A stretch of 64,000 nucleotides of DNA from Nansenia antarctica. Its lineage: Eukaryota; Chordata; Actinopteri; Argentiniformes; Microstomatidae. The notes beneath the pieces were generated by a model. It saw only the letters and a program-made list of their open reading frames with translations, was not told where the DNA came from and made no database searches. The DNA lies in assembly GCA_963989245.1 (NCBI GenBank), contig OZ022345.1, forward strand, positions 53,195,352 to 53,259,351, read 5' to 3'. Below are positions 44,901 through 56,600 of the stretch, one piece after another; the first letter of the stretch is position 1; each line of letters begins with the position of its first letter. The translations under genes were made by a program, and so were the position numbers.

Positions 44901-45758
44901 CAGTTGTCGTCCTTGGCAATTGAAAATGATGTCATCAGTGGTGTTGGTAATATTGACCTGGACATCACATGGGAACTGTCGTGACCGCCAGGCACATGCA
45001 GCAGGTTGGACCATAGTGTAAAACAGGAACAACAGTGCCAACTTGAACCAGAAGGTGGTAGCAGCCTGTAAGTATACAAACTTGTCAAGTCAAGAGTCAA
45101 GAGTCACTTTATTGTCCCATCACTGGGAAATTTGTATTGGGCTTACACCCCACAGCAGCCAACAAAGATCAACAGACAACAAAGAGCAACAGACAATACA
45201 GAATATTAGCACACAAACAGAAGGCGGACCTGATTAAAACAAGAGTGGAGATAAAATGAAGGACTACTACATGATACATTCATGATGATGTTAAATTAAT
45301 GATGATAGAAAGCTAGCTTCCATAAAAACGTCTCAATCACACATGTTGCCATAAGCTTTATATAGCCACGGTTACACACATTTTATGACAATTATATCTC
45401 AAACATTTTCTCACAAGTATTTTATGACCAGTTATTTAGTCATGAAATTCGAAATGTCTAGACATGTACAGTAGTAATAAAAGCTCAACAAGAAGACACA
45501 ATAACAGTAGGCATATAATGGAATTGAATCTCCAACATTATAGTATTGTAGTATTCTACACAGTTTTGACACTTTATACTCTATCAAATGTGATTAAACT
45601 AGGTTTAGCTCAATACATCGAATTCATTCAAATTGTTAGTGTGTTTATTAAACCAGAAAGGAATGCAATATAATTCAACAAATGTAAGTAAGAAAAAGTG
45701 ACAGATACTTTATCCTAACAAAAACAGCTTGATTTTGGTAATTAATTCAACTCACCAT
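41988..45758 (-). CDS. tlr8: Toll-like receptor 8, tandem copy 4 (mosaic)
   Basis: Starter ATG at 45756-45758 with donor GTGAGT; exon 2 runs 45065-41988. The product is 1026 residues, with all TLR8 domains intact and AATAAA at 41589-41594. From about residue 92 to 465, covering most N-terminal leucine-rich repeats and the Z-loop (DNA about 43,664-44,765), the protein differs from copies 1-3 at many positions, including CKTAPYPCVPCPN in the cysteine insert and NAIAEGGFLRYLPCLERID. Upstream of that block and from SGRVLVLSSNN onward it is nearly identical to the others. The second half has only a handful of changes (for example ENTRGQ, AIATHL, DPWVSD, FTDK). The intron carries a retroposon fragment missing from the other copies. 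This is the copy closest to tlr7 and has the most distinct 5' flank. Confidence 0.95.
45082..45240 (-). mobile_element. Retroposon fragment in the intron of tlr8 copy 4
   Basis: Read on the minus strand it ends ...GGGACAATAAAGTGACTCTTGACTCTTGACT, a retroposon 3' end with AATAAA and a short tandem tail (CTCTTGA). The preceding body contains CAAATTTCCCAGTGATGG. Copies 1-3 lack it at this point of the intron, so it inserted into copy 4 only, or was lost by homogenisation of the others. Confidence 0.55.
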
Positions 45759-46002
45759 ATTGTTTATCTTTGATTCCTTGTAAGCTTTAGAAATATTGAT
45801 GAATGTGTCTGGTTGCTATTTTGTTTGGGGCGATGAATTGCTGTGTTCACTCAACTCAACCCCTCTCCACCTAACTGTATCACACGTAAAGCCCAACCCA
45901 AAATGCCCCCACATATAAAGTTATGTTTGGCTGATGGTTACACTATCAAACTGAATCAATCTGTGTAAGAAGCGCTGGTTATTAGTGAGTTGGGGTTTCC
46001 TG

Positions 46003-46012
46003 GTTCACTTCC
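46003..46012 (-). promoter_or_regulatory. tlr8: Conserved GGAAGTGAAC site upstream of tlr8 copy 4
   Basis: The same ten bases as before copies 1-3, 245 bases from the starter ATG. The surrounding 5' flank is otherwise clearly diverged, which makes the conserved word more meaningful. Confidence 0.45.
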
Positions 46013-46403
46013 CTTTTTCTTCCCTCTTTTTCTTCCTTTTCTTCTCTTTTCTCATACATGTGTCTCATACAAGAGATGCAGGTCTGAATCAATCTAAATT
46101 CTTAATGAATAATTATCATAATGATGTTCTTCTTCCTCTTTGGGGGACACTTTAAAGCATTGCATATATAAAACATAATCAGTTTGAAGGTCACATCCAT
46201 CATTTCACAAAAATACATTTGCATTTAAATTCATTAACAAATTATTTATTTCATGTCATGCCACCAGCGTGGTCCATACAGTATACTGTATGAAACAATC
46301 AAATATATAATATATGTTAAATATCATATTAGCATACTGTTACATATTGTAAAAAGCTTTGTAATTCCATGGTAATGGAATTGAGGGGTTACGTTGTTAT
46401 ATA

Positions 46404-46559
46404 TAATAATAATAATAATAATATTAATATTAATAAAATAAAATAAAATAAAATAAAATAAAATAAAATAAAATAAAATAAAATAAAATAAAATAAAATA
46501 AAATAAAATAAAATAAAATATAATAAAATAAAATGAAATAAAATAAAATGAAATAATAA
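46404..46559. repeat. (AAT)n and (AAAAT)n microsatellite 3' of tlr7
   Basis: An AAT run (46,404-46,430) is followed by about 25 AAAAT pentanucleotide units with AAATG variants. AT-rich palindromic words (TATATAATATATA) follow to about 46,690. It lies between tlr7 and tlr8 copy 4, possibly inside the tlr7 3' UTR, since a minus-strand AATAAA at 46245-46250 lies beyond it. Confidence 0.9.
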
Positions 46560-46809
46560 TAATAGAAATAATAACAGAAATAATAACAATAATAATCATT
46601 ATTATTATTGTATTATTATATAATAATATAATATATAATATATACATTATTATATATTTATTATATATATTATCTATATAATGACTGTTAAAATTAACAT
46701 TCAGAAATACTGATATTTGCCTCATTGCTACAAAGCCACAATCACAAAACTACAGGTATACAATTGATTTCAACAGTACAGATTCATAGCAGGTTTGTCT
46801 TTTTTTCTT

Positions 46810-49800
46810 TTAAAGAGTCTCCTTAAAGAGATTACTGTATTGTTTTTGACTGTCAGTTGCCAGTACATTTCTTAGGCAAAACCAAAAGAATGGTTGTGCT
46901 TGAGGATTTGATGGCCACTCCAACACTGACTGACTGTAAAGTCTTTTCCTAAGTCTCAGGTATTTAGAGTTACAAAGTACCTTTTCCAGGAAAATCAAGA
47001 TGATAACATCATCTTTCTCATCCATAAGCCGCTGATTGGCCATGTAGAAAGCAGTCTTGAAGTTCCCGCTCCTGATGTACTTGTTGGTCAGTATGAAGAC
47101 AGTTCTTTTGCTCTGATGGATGCTCTGGGAGAGGTTGTCGATTAGGGGGCACCCAGGGATCCAGTCTCTCTCCTCCAGACACAGCTGCAGGTGATGGTCC
47201 TCATGGTCCTCCAGGTTAACACGCAACTCCTGCAGCACCCACTCCACTACCTCGGGATCCGTCTTATCATACACCACAAAAGCATCATAGGTGGTGCTCT
47301 GCAAGGACAGGCGGCCATAGCCTTTTATCTTGGCCAGGCAAAAGTGGTAGATGTACCAGACATCCCAGAGGAAGAGGTGGCTGGATATGGAGAGGGTGAC
47401 GAAGCTGAGTACCAGGGAGGTCAGTAGGATGTAAAGGAAGATGGACAGGAAGTGGTACTGGCAGGCCTGCATGTCCACAGAGATGACAGGTTTGCCCCTC
47501 TGTGCACCAGGTGCAGCACAGGTCACATCTGTGGCCAGCCGAGGGATATTCACTACAGTATTGTTGATCCACATAACAAACCAAATGGCACTGCAGGTGC
47601 ACAGGAATCTATTATTGTTCAGCACTAACATGTCCATGTGATTGACAACATTATCTGGAAAGCTTGATTGTTCAATGTATTGGATGTTATTGAAACTGAG
47701 GTCCAGATACTTTAAGCTGAAGGCATCCTTCAGAAAATACTGAGAGAGTTTTGATATTTGGTTTTTACACAAGAGGAGCTTTTGGAGAGATTTGGTACAG
47801 TTGGCGAGCTGGGGAACCGTTTTTAATTTATTTCTACCAAGATCTAAAACCAGCAAAGACTGAAGAATCTTCAGCTTCTCCCAGCTAAAGGACTTCAGTT
47901 TGTTGTTATTGATGTAGAGCTCTGTGAGTTTATCTGGCAGCCCTCTGAACACTTGCTGGGGGATAAAGTTGAGGTTGTTGCCAGAGATATCAAGGATCGT
48001 CAAATTAAGTAGTTTTTTGAAGTAATTGACGTATCTTAGATCGCCATCCCTCCATAACATATCTAAACGATTGCCTTTGAACTCTAATCTTTCCAGAGAA
48101 AGACTCTCCAGCTGTGTGTTTGTTGAGGTTGAGATCTTGTTATAGTTCATCAATAAAATCTTAAGATTTGGCAAATTGATGGTGAAATTTAGCATGTGTG
48201 TCAAGCCCTCAGATTCAAAATAGTGGTTGTTGTGACTGATGTCTAAAATAACTAGATTTCTCAGTTCTTGAAATGCAGAGGAATAGAGCAGGTCCAAACG
48301 ATTGTATGAGAAGTCTAGATACTGTAACTTGGTTAGGTATGTGAACTCAGAGCCATTTAAACTTTGGCTCATTGCATTTCCAGAGAGATTTAAACATCTA
48401 AGGTCACCAAGGTTCAAGAAACTTGAGTGAAGGAAAAATATATTATTCCTACTGATGTCTAGTGTTTTCCCAAACTGGCTGCACTGGCTACTGACAAATG
48501 AATTTACTGTTCCAACTTCCTTGTCCTTGTATTTGCAGCTGCGTGCATACTCATCATATCTAAAATAATGAATCTCTCTCACTTCTCTAGTCTGGTAATG
48601 GTCGGCACCTGACATTGGGGAGCCATGTAAGGTTTCTCCACCTGAAAATGCAACAGTGTTTAGTCCGTCAGAGGGGGACGATATTTTGTTGTCAGATAAA
48701 ATGATCATTTTGAAGCTTTTCAGCTGCATCAGAATGGTGAGGTTAGTCATTTTAATAAAGTTGGTGCCAAGGTCAATGACCTCCAGGTTCTCTAAAGAGA
48801 TCAGAGGCTTGATGTCCCTGAAGGTCAGTTGCTGGAATACAAATCCCCTGAGTCTAAGAACTTTGAGTGATCTTAAGTAGGAGAAGGCGGGACTCAGGTT
48901 TAAGGTAGCTGGATACCTCTGCAGCTCATAGTTAAAAGAGAGGTCCAATTCCTCCAGGTTGGGTAACGCTTCTGGGAAGTAAGCAAATGTTATCTGTCTT
49001 GCTAAAAAGTTGGTTGAAAGATCAAGTACTCGCAGCTCAGTACAACTCTGAAACCACTGTTTAGACACATATGTGAGAGAGTTACTATGTAGACGTAATA
49101 TCCTCAGTTTTGTCAACGTTTTAAAGGCATTCTCATCAATTTGAAGTGGTGAATTGTCAGGACATGGGACACAAGGGAATGGCGCATTGTAACAACGTGG
49201 GCAGTTGCCGCTTAAATCAAGGATTTCCAGCTCGGTTAAGTTACGAAAATCCTCATTAGTAACCATTTCAATTTTATTATTATAGAGATACAACTCTCTG
49301 AGACTTGATGGTAGTTTGGGGGGAATGTAGGATAAGTTGTTTGACTTGAGGGATAACAGAGTCAGGTTACTAAGCTGTAAAAAAGCTCCCTCCTCAACTT
49401 CATAGGATACATTACATGGGTTACGATAGTAACAATTTTGACCTAGATAAAGAATCTGGACATTACTGATATCTGAGAGGTTCTCCTTTAGAATGGAATG
49501 GATGTGATTCACCTCAAGACTGAGCAGAATGAGGTTTGGAGGGAGGCCTTTTGGAATACTATAGAGCTGATTACCATCCAGGTACAGAGCCTTCAGATTC
49601 CTCAGGCCCTTAAAGGAGTCGTTCTCGATGGTTACACTCGTAGTGCATATGCGATCTTTGGGGCCGATTTTAATGGGCACACAGTTGCAGCGCATGTCAA
49701 TCTCTGTGAGGTTCTCCAGCCCCTGGAAGGAGGATGAGTTTATCTTAGGGATGTGGTTGATGGTGAGGGTCAGGTTTGTGGTGTTTCCGGGAATGCCTTT

Positions 49801-50405
49801 AGGAACTGAGGTGAGCCCTCTCTCAGTGCAGTCTACGGTGACTTCACTCCTATTACTGACCAGAGTGACGTCACATGGCAGGGTTTTTGGGTACCAGGCA
49901 CCAGTTGCCAGTATGGAGGACCTCCACAGGCCCAGGAGCACCACACACATCTGTAACAACACATACTCTGTCTTCTGGTGGGAGGGGGAAAGGAACATTC
50001 CATTACTATCACAGAGGGTTAATGGTAATGATGTACTTTTGTATGGTGCCTCAGCGTCTCTCTCATTACAAGACACACACAGCCGCAGCAGTTACGAATA
50101 TACTGTAGTAGAGTATACTCAACATAAGTGCACATTTCCATGACTGTAGTACACACTGTAACAACAAAACCATTGTAGAGTTGTTGGTTGGAAATTATTC
50201 AAACAGAAATGCATTATCATATCTTATTTCCTTTTTAAAAAGGGATTTCTCTATTTTCCTTAACTCTGCTGTTTTATTACAGTGCTATATATTGTTTTTT
50301 TTACACAATATACTTTTGTACTGTATGTCACCAGGAGATAATAAAAGTAAAAAGAAATAAAGTATTTATGCAAATTGTATATCAAGAGAAAATGAAACTT
50401 ACCAT
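46810..50405 (-). CDS. tlr7: Toll-like receptor 7
   Basis: Endosomal receptor for guanosine and uridine-rich single-stranded RNA, signalling through MyD88. Starter exon ATG is at 50403-50405, directly followed by GTAAGT. Exon 2 starts at 49974 after a strong acceptor (pyrimidine tract ending CCCACCAG) and ends with the stop at 46810. The product is 1055 residues (human 1049). The mature N-terminus shows GAWYPKTLPCDVTL, very close to the human protein. Other motifs include MRCNCVP and the cysteine insert GNCPRCYNAPFPCVPCP. The Z-loop at about 435-500 contains HYFRYDEYARSCKYK. The transmembrane helix is at about 840-862, and the TIR domain starts near 895 (YDAFVVYD, LCLEERDWIPG, FW) and ends LFKETL. 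It is intact and single copy, unlike its tlr8 neighbours. The longer in-frame start seen upstream of the acceptor is not used if this splice is right. Confidence 0.96.
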
Positions 50406-50409
50406 GATG

Positions 50410-50915
50410 GGGTATACAAGTTCTCAGTGTTCTGTAGCTTTGTTTTCAAGAAGATGGAAGGAGCACTAAGAATGATCAAATGATAGAGATTTGAAAGATG
50501 TTTTGTAATAGGCCTACAGTACATAGGGTGATGTTCCTGAGAGCAACAGATGGCCTTAGTGAAAGTGTTTATATTTAGACCTAATCACTTCTCCATTGTC
50601 AAGCACCAGACAACTCTCAAGTAATATTCAAGTAATATTTGTTCTACATTGAACTGATTTTAATTGTTCTCAAATTACACAATAACACTATAGTATCAGT
50701 GTTTTCCAGCCTTTGCTTGTTCCATTTTTTTTTTTAAACATGTATTGTCAGAAACATGGATCCGTCTGTTGTTGGGTTATGTTCATAATTTAGGTAGAGC
50801 CTTAGGTAACATATTTTCTTCATGTGAGTTTCAGATCTGCTTTTTTCAGTAAATGAATGTGAAACCTTTATGGTTTACGGTTTTGTCTTGCATGGTTTTG
50901 TCTTGCATGGTAGCT
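50410..50915. other. tlr7 5' flank
   Basis: Upstream of the tlr7 starter exon. No TATA box is obvious. A duplicated TTTTGTCTTGCATGG word lies at about 50,879-50,910. Confidence 0.4.
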
Positions 50916-51003
50916 TGTCGCAATTGGTGTGTGAATAGGTGAATGAGAATCCATTGTAAAGTGCTTTGGAATAAGGCGCTATATAAGTCAGTCCATTTAC
51001 CAT
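50916..51003 (+). mobile_element. LINE/SINE 3' end fragment
   Basis: Contains TTGTAAAGTGCTTTGGA followed by AGGCGCTATATAAGTCAGTCC and ATTTACCA. This is the common 3' end of fish L2/Rex-type LINEs and the SINEs that parasitise them. No coding portion remains. Confidence 0.65.
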
Positions 51004-52405
51004 TTTGTGCACACATGTGTGCCTGCCTGGCAAGCAAGGTTACTCAGTAGACTATCATACATGATACTGCGCAGATACACTCCAGCCTTCAAACTAACAC
51101 AGGCCATCATCATTAATGCAAAAACCATTAGCATCACCCAGGACTGAGTAAAATGGTCAAATGTTAAATCATTCAAGATTGTTATACAACCAAACATGGT
51201 CTGGGAGAGTTTGTGGTTGAATTATGCAACTTCAATGATTAACTGGTTTTAGGATGAAGGGAAAGCTTGAGAAAGCTCCTCTCACTGTCAGCAGAAAATA
51301 GTGTTAAAACAAATACACACATTTTGTTAAATATTTTGAAATCAAAATCATTGGTAGTGTTTGGACCAATCTCAGTATTCAGAATAACACTAGAACAGCC
51401 ATGCCTACTTTACATACATACATAAGCGCCACCTCGGGGGTCAAATAACCATAGTCTTTAGAATTGGAAGCTGCTACTTACACACAAAGACCACTAGTTG
51501 GTGTCTTGTAAATTAGCCTGCCTCCTACACAGAAAAAACTGCAAAACAGCTTTATACTAGCTTATCCTGATTGGATTTAGAAAATGTAAGGATACTGGTT
51601 GGTAGAACGCACATATCTAGGAAAAGTCATGAAAGGGTCCTGAAATTGTGTGCAAAGGTATACATTTATTTTACTCACTTGGTCAAAATGACCCCATCCA
51701 TGAATGTTCTAGTGTTAAAATGCCTAGTGAAAGTTAGTGTTTTGCACTCTGACGAATTAACACAAGTATCTGTCACAGGATGTTAATAGTGAATGCATTA
51801 AGACCCACGTCTTTAGTTTGAGGAATGTCATAAGAATAACAAAGGAGACAATAATAATCTTTAACCTTTTATCTTTTAATATGGTATAGCAGTGCTGACA
51901 AAAATAACAGGAAAGTACTCAGTGATCATGTGCAAAGTATTCATAAAACTATGTTGGATACAGCAAATGGAAAATATTGAGGTCATAGGACAGTTTTTGT
52001 CGTATAATATAATGTCTTGCGCATTGATTTGTCTAGAGCTATTATACTATCTTTGTTGTTATGCATTAAGTGTGACATAATATTCCTACAATATATGATG
52101 AATACAAATAATATACCGATTCTAAGGTTTATCTACACAATAAGCCCCAAAATATGATTAGCAATTGGTAAAAGTCTATCAAGTAATATCAGATAATATA
52201 CTCTTAGTGTCATGATCTTCTTCTCAGGGGCCTGAATATAATCTCTTTTAAAAGTTTAATTGTGATTGATATAATTCCTTTTACTTTACATATCAAACAA
52301 AATATACACAAGGCAAGGTTTGTCACAGCAGTTCACATTGGTTGGGTAGAATACACCCATGTCTATGTATGGCTTTGAAATCGCTAATCAGAAAGACAGA
52401 CGTGT
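51004..52405. other. Spacer between tlr7 and frmpd4
   Basis: No coding similarity. PRPS2, which sits between FRMPD4 and TLR7 in human, is not visible here. The lower part is the probable frmpd4 3' UTR: a minus-strand ATTAAA lies at 52255-52260, about 150 bases after the stop. Confidence 0.5.
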
Positions 52406-53678
52406 TTACTTGTTGAGGAGGGTTTTAAGTGAGCGAGTTAGTGTGTTGACAATTGCAGACATGGTGGAAGAGTGACGTGTCAATGCATTCACCCTTTGGT
52501 CATTGGGGGAGCTGCCCGAAGCAGCAAGGGCAGCTTGTAGCAGACAGACATAGTTCATGAAGACATCTTCCACCTTGGCTACTACCTCACACTGCTTGGC
52601 CTCGGAGGTCAGGCCTTCCACCAGTAGCATGCAGGCTTGTGTCAGGCAGCAAAGAGTGTGGAAGCTGTGAGTCAGGGTGAGCAGTGTTTCCTCCAGACTG
52701 TCATACACCAGGGCCATCTGACTGCAGGCTCTGCCTAGCATGTTGGCCTCCGCGGAGAGTAGCTGAGCGTACCTCCATAGGTCAGCTTCGCTAGCCTCTG
52801 ACGAGCCACTCTCGTCCCCGTCTCTATGACCTAGGCTGGATTGCACCAGGTCTATCATCTCCAGGGCATCTCTCTGTGCATCTGAGAAGCCCCTGGGGAG
52901 GCTGTACGTCTTCCCCTTCATGGAGTTCACACGAGCCTGTCTGGTTCTGAGGCTCGTGTCATTCACACCAGTGGCCATGTTGGGCTGTTCAGTGGAGGAG
53001 TCAACAGAGGCAGTATTCCCTGCCTCAACACCAGGGGTGGGCAGCTCAGCCCTCTTGCCTCTACAGAATGGCTGTGAAGGATTTCCTCCATCTTCATCAG
53101 CATCAACAACCGTGTTAGTCTTCCTCCTGAGGAAGCAGTAAGTGAAGGATCCATGGCACTTCCAGGTGCCTGGGTCCAGACTGGGCACGCCTCTGAGCTG
53201 CTTGGCATCCCTTGACACTGGCAGCAGGATGGAGGCCCCTCTTAAGAGCTTGGTGCCAGAGGAGTGAGAGCCAACAGAGCTCTGGGACACGGTCTTGGCA
53301 GAAAATCCCCTTTGTGGTTTTGTGGTGTCCGGTGACTGGAGGTTCTGCACACTCTTCCTGCTCAGCGTGGCTTTGGTTCTCTCCAACAGCGCTTCAAAGC
53401 TCCCGGAGCCCGGTGTTATGCTGCTCCAGCTCCTCCTCAGCATTCGTCCCTTGCACACCCTCCTGAGGCGGTCTGGGATAGCAGGGTCACATGTGGGTAA
53501 GCTAGAGGGGTAAACCTGGGCATGTGGGAGGGGCTCAAGGCAGCCCTGGGTCGTCACGCTGGCCGTTGTGCTACTCATTAATGATGGTGGTGATGTGGTG
53601 GTGGCGGCATTGACCTGGTTAGAGAGAACTGAGGGTGTGTCTTGTCCTCCAGCCTTCTCCAGCTGTGTGCAAGCTACA
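52406..53678 (-). CDS. frmpd4: frmpd4 terminal exon, alternative C-termini
   Basis: The acceptor CCCTAG ends just before 53678, so the exon begins TGTAGCTTGC. Joined to the upstream donor at 54186 (phase 1), its first bases complete a Val codon followed at once by TAG (53674-53676), ending the protein KIKETTV. Joined to the donor at 54140 (phase 2), they complete an Asn codon and the frame stays open for another 423 codons to TAA at 52406. The long tail ends LTRSLKTLLNK. It has a low-complexity Ser/Thr region, then from about RGFSDAQRDALEMIDLVQ onward a helical-looking stretch that is conserved-looking and probably structured. I do not recognise a named domain. The open frame does not look accidental: it is 1.27 kb long with protein-like composition. 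Confidence 0.75.
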
Positions 53679-56600
53679 CTAGGGGTAGTAGAGAAACAAA
53701 GAGAATCATTAAGCATCTCCCAGACTCACACACGCTTTGATCAGCAATAGCCCTGTGCTGTTATCATTAGAGCCTTTCACTTCTTAACATAGCCTCACTT
53801 CATAAGAGCTTATGATAATACACAGTCATGAGGAAATGAGTTGTGAGTTGACATAAGAATGCAATCAGCCCTTTTACCAAGTCTCTATTGTGTATTGTTA
53901 TGTATTGACTTAGTGCATTGACTTAATGCCTCATGCAATTTCACAGCAATATCACTTAAACAATGTGCCCTACACACTATACATTTGCAGTATAGTTGAA
54001 ATGTTATTACTAGTGACAGGCTTTTTATGCTTTTTCCCTCTGTCTAAAATCTCTGATGATGGCACAGTGTTTCCTTGATGCATAGTGTGCCCACTACTGA
54101 ATCATTTAGCTACTGCCTCATTGTGTTTAGCACACTCACTTAAACCCATAGACATCAAAGAATGCTCTGCTCTGTTTAGTTGTACCTGTGGTTTCTTTTA
54201 TCTTGGGCTTCCGGTGGCACCCATCCCGCATGGTGCCGGACCCAGGCTCTGCACTAGTTGCTGCATGGATCTTCCTCAGCAGAGTGGGGTCCATATTGTG
54301 ATGGCTAACCTTGCCTTGCATCCCCTGGCCTGGAGCACCATAGGCCTTCTCCTCAGCACTCATGTAGCCCTTGAGTGAGGACTCATGTAGCCCTTGAGTG
54401 AGGAAACATTGACTGTTTTCTGCAGCGCAGAGAGGAGAGTCCATGGGAGTTACACAGCTGCTGCTGCCTGTGCTACAGCCGGCGTCAATGGACGAGCACC
54501 GAGAACTCTGGAGAGAATGGATGCCCTCACTTTGGATGGACGACATACGCTTATTCAGGTGGAACTCATATGACCGTGTGACGTCCTGCTCAGCCTGTGG
54601 CATCTTGTTCTGCGGCCGCTGCTGTTCATTACTCTGCGAATTGGCTTCCTCAGGATTGTGGGTGTCTTTGGCAGGGGAGCGTAAATGAATGTCTAACTGC
54701 TGGCTTCTTTCATCGCAGTCCTGTTTGTCTCTTGTTATTGTTACTCTGTCAGTGTGGGAGGCATGTGAGTCACTCACACAATCTAGGGAGGGATTGTCTG
54801 CCATTTTGTTTTCAGTGGTTCGCTGCCATCTTTGAGGCTTCTCTCGATATGGAAATGGCGTCCGCCCCAAGTCAAGCTGGTTCATATACTGAGAATCTCT
54901 CACAGTGAAAGCATTATACTTCCCCTCAAGGTGTGCCGGAGGGTCCTCTCTGTTTGGGGTTTGGGCATTGATGTGACGTTTTTCTGTGGAATCACCGGCA
55001 TCTCCCTGAATTCTGCCCTCAGCCTCACCCTGCTTCCCTGGTTGCTTGTTCATTAGTGAACCCATGTGCATTTTACTGAAGTAGCCAGTTAGTGATTTAG
55101 TCTCCATGGTCTCTGGCTCCATCTCTCCCCCGTCTGAGCGGAGGATCTGGGAGGAAGACGCAGCTGAGGACTTGGCCTCTTTATCCTGGGACTCCTCAGG
55201 GTTGTACTGAATCGCCTGGACAGCCCCGCCCTCACATAGAGTTACAGGGAACTCCGTTTTTTCCTCCGTCAGGGTATGGTCGGCTGTAGCCACATACATC
55301 CTCAGGTGGTTCTCAGAAAGTTTCTGAGCTAGTTCTGAGTTCTCAGTCATCTCAGAGGAGTTGGTCTCATTGCCAGAATCAGAGGAGGACTCAGGGCTAA
55401 AGGCCCGTGATATTTCTACACCTGTGAGCCACAGAGAGACAGACAATTCATTAACATCACCTTCATCTAAAGCACCTCATAAATATCATATAATGGTGCA
55501 TACAGTGGGAGAAATAAGTATCGAACACATCAATATTTTGTCCAGTAAATGTATTTCCAATTAGCCTATTCAAGTGAGATTTGCACTAGACTTTGGTATT
55601 AACTCAAACAATCCAGACAAAAAAATCTAAAACATTAAAGTCCATACGTAAATAAAGTGATGTGTAATAAAGTGGAATGAAACAGGAAAAAAGTATTGAA
55701 CACACTGAGAAGTTACTTAAACTAAAGTTAAAATTAGAAAAAATAACTAATTAGGAGGCAACTCTACCTCCAATCTGTGCTAATTAATGTCAGCTGGGTT
55801 AGAATATATTGATGGGCTATAAAAGTTTTTTTTTGTTACCAAGGTGTCACACAACAAACATCTAATGATGGGTAAAAGCAAAGAGCTGTCTCAAGAACTT
55901 CGCAACCAGATTGTTGCAAAACATGAAAATGGAATTGGCTACAGACGTATTTCACAACTTCTGAATCTTCGAGTAAGCACCATTGGGGGAATTATCCGGA
56001 AGTGGAAGCAACATCACTCCACCATCAACCGGCCACGCACAGGAGCTCCTCGCTAGATTTCTGATCAGGGAGTCAGAAGGATACTTAGAAGAGTAGCCAA
56101 AGAGCCAAGGACCACTAGGAAAGATATCCAGAAAGACTTGGAGGCAGCAGGTGACAGAAAGGACAGTAGGCAATGCACTCCACCACCATGGCCTCTGTGC
56201 ACGCTCAGCCTACAAGACACCACTAGTGAAAAAAAACATGTTGAAGCTCGTTTAAGGTCTGCCAAACAAGCCAGTGAACTACTGGGAGCATGTACTCTCG
56301 TCAGATGAGACCAAAATGGAACTTTTTGGCTGTCACACAACACACCATGTTTGGAGGAGAAATGGCACTGCACATCACCAGAATAACACTATAACAACAG
56401 TGAAGTTTGGAGTTTGTATCATGGTGTGGGGCTGTTTCTCCTCTTGTGGTACTGGCAGACTTCATATCATTGAAGGAACAATGAATGGAGCCATGTACAG
56501 AGAGATTCTTGAGATAACCTGCTGCCATCCACCAGGATGCTGAGGATGAGATGTGGGTGGAACTTCCAGCAGGACAATGATCCAAAGCATACAGCAAAAA

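Noticed and set aside
46810..50076. tlr7 start at the longer in-frame position near 50076
   Set aside because: A strong acceptor at 49974 and the ATG-GTAAGT starter exon at 50403 give a normal signal peptide and match the architecture of the tlr8 genes.
52406..53716. Independent 436-codon gene starting at 53716
   Set aside because: That ATG lies upstream of a good splice acceptor (CCCTAG before 53678) and the frame joins frmpd4 exactly in phase through the 54140 donor; an alternative frmpd4 C-terminus is simpler.
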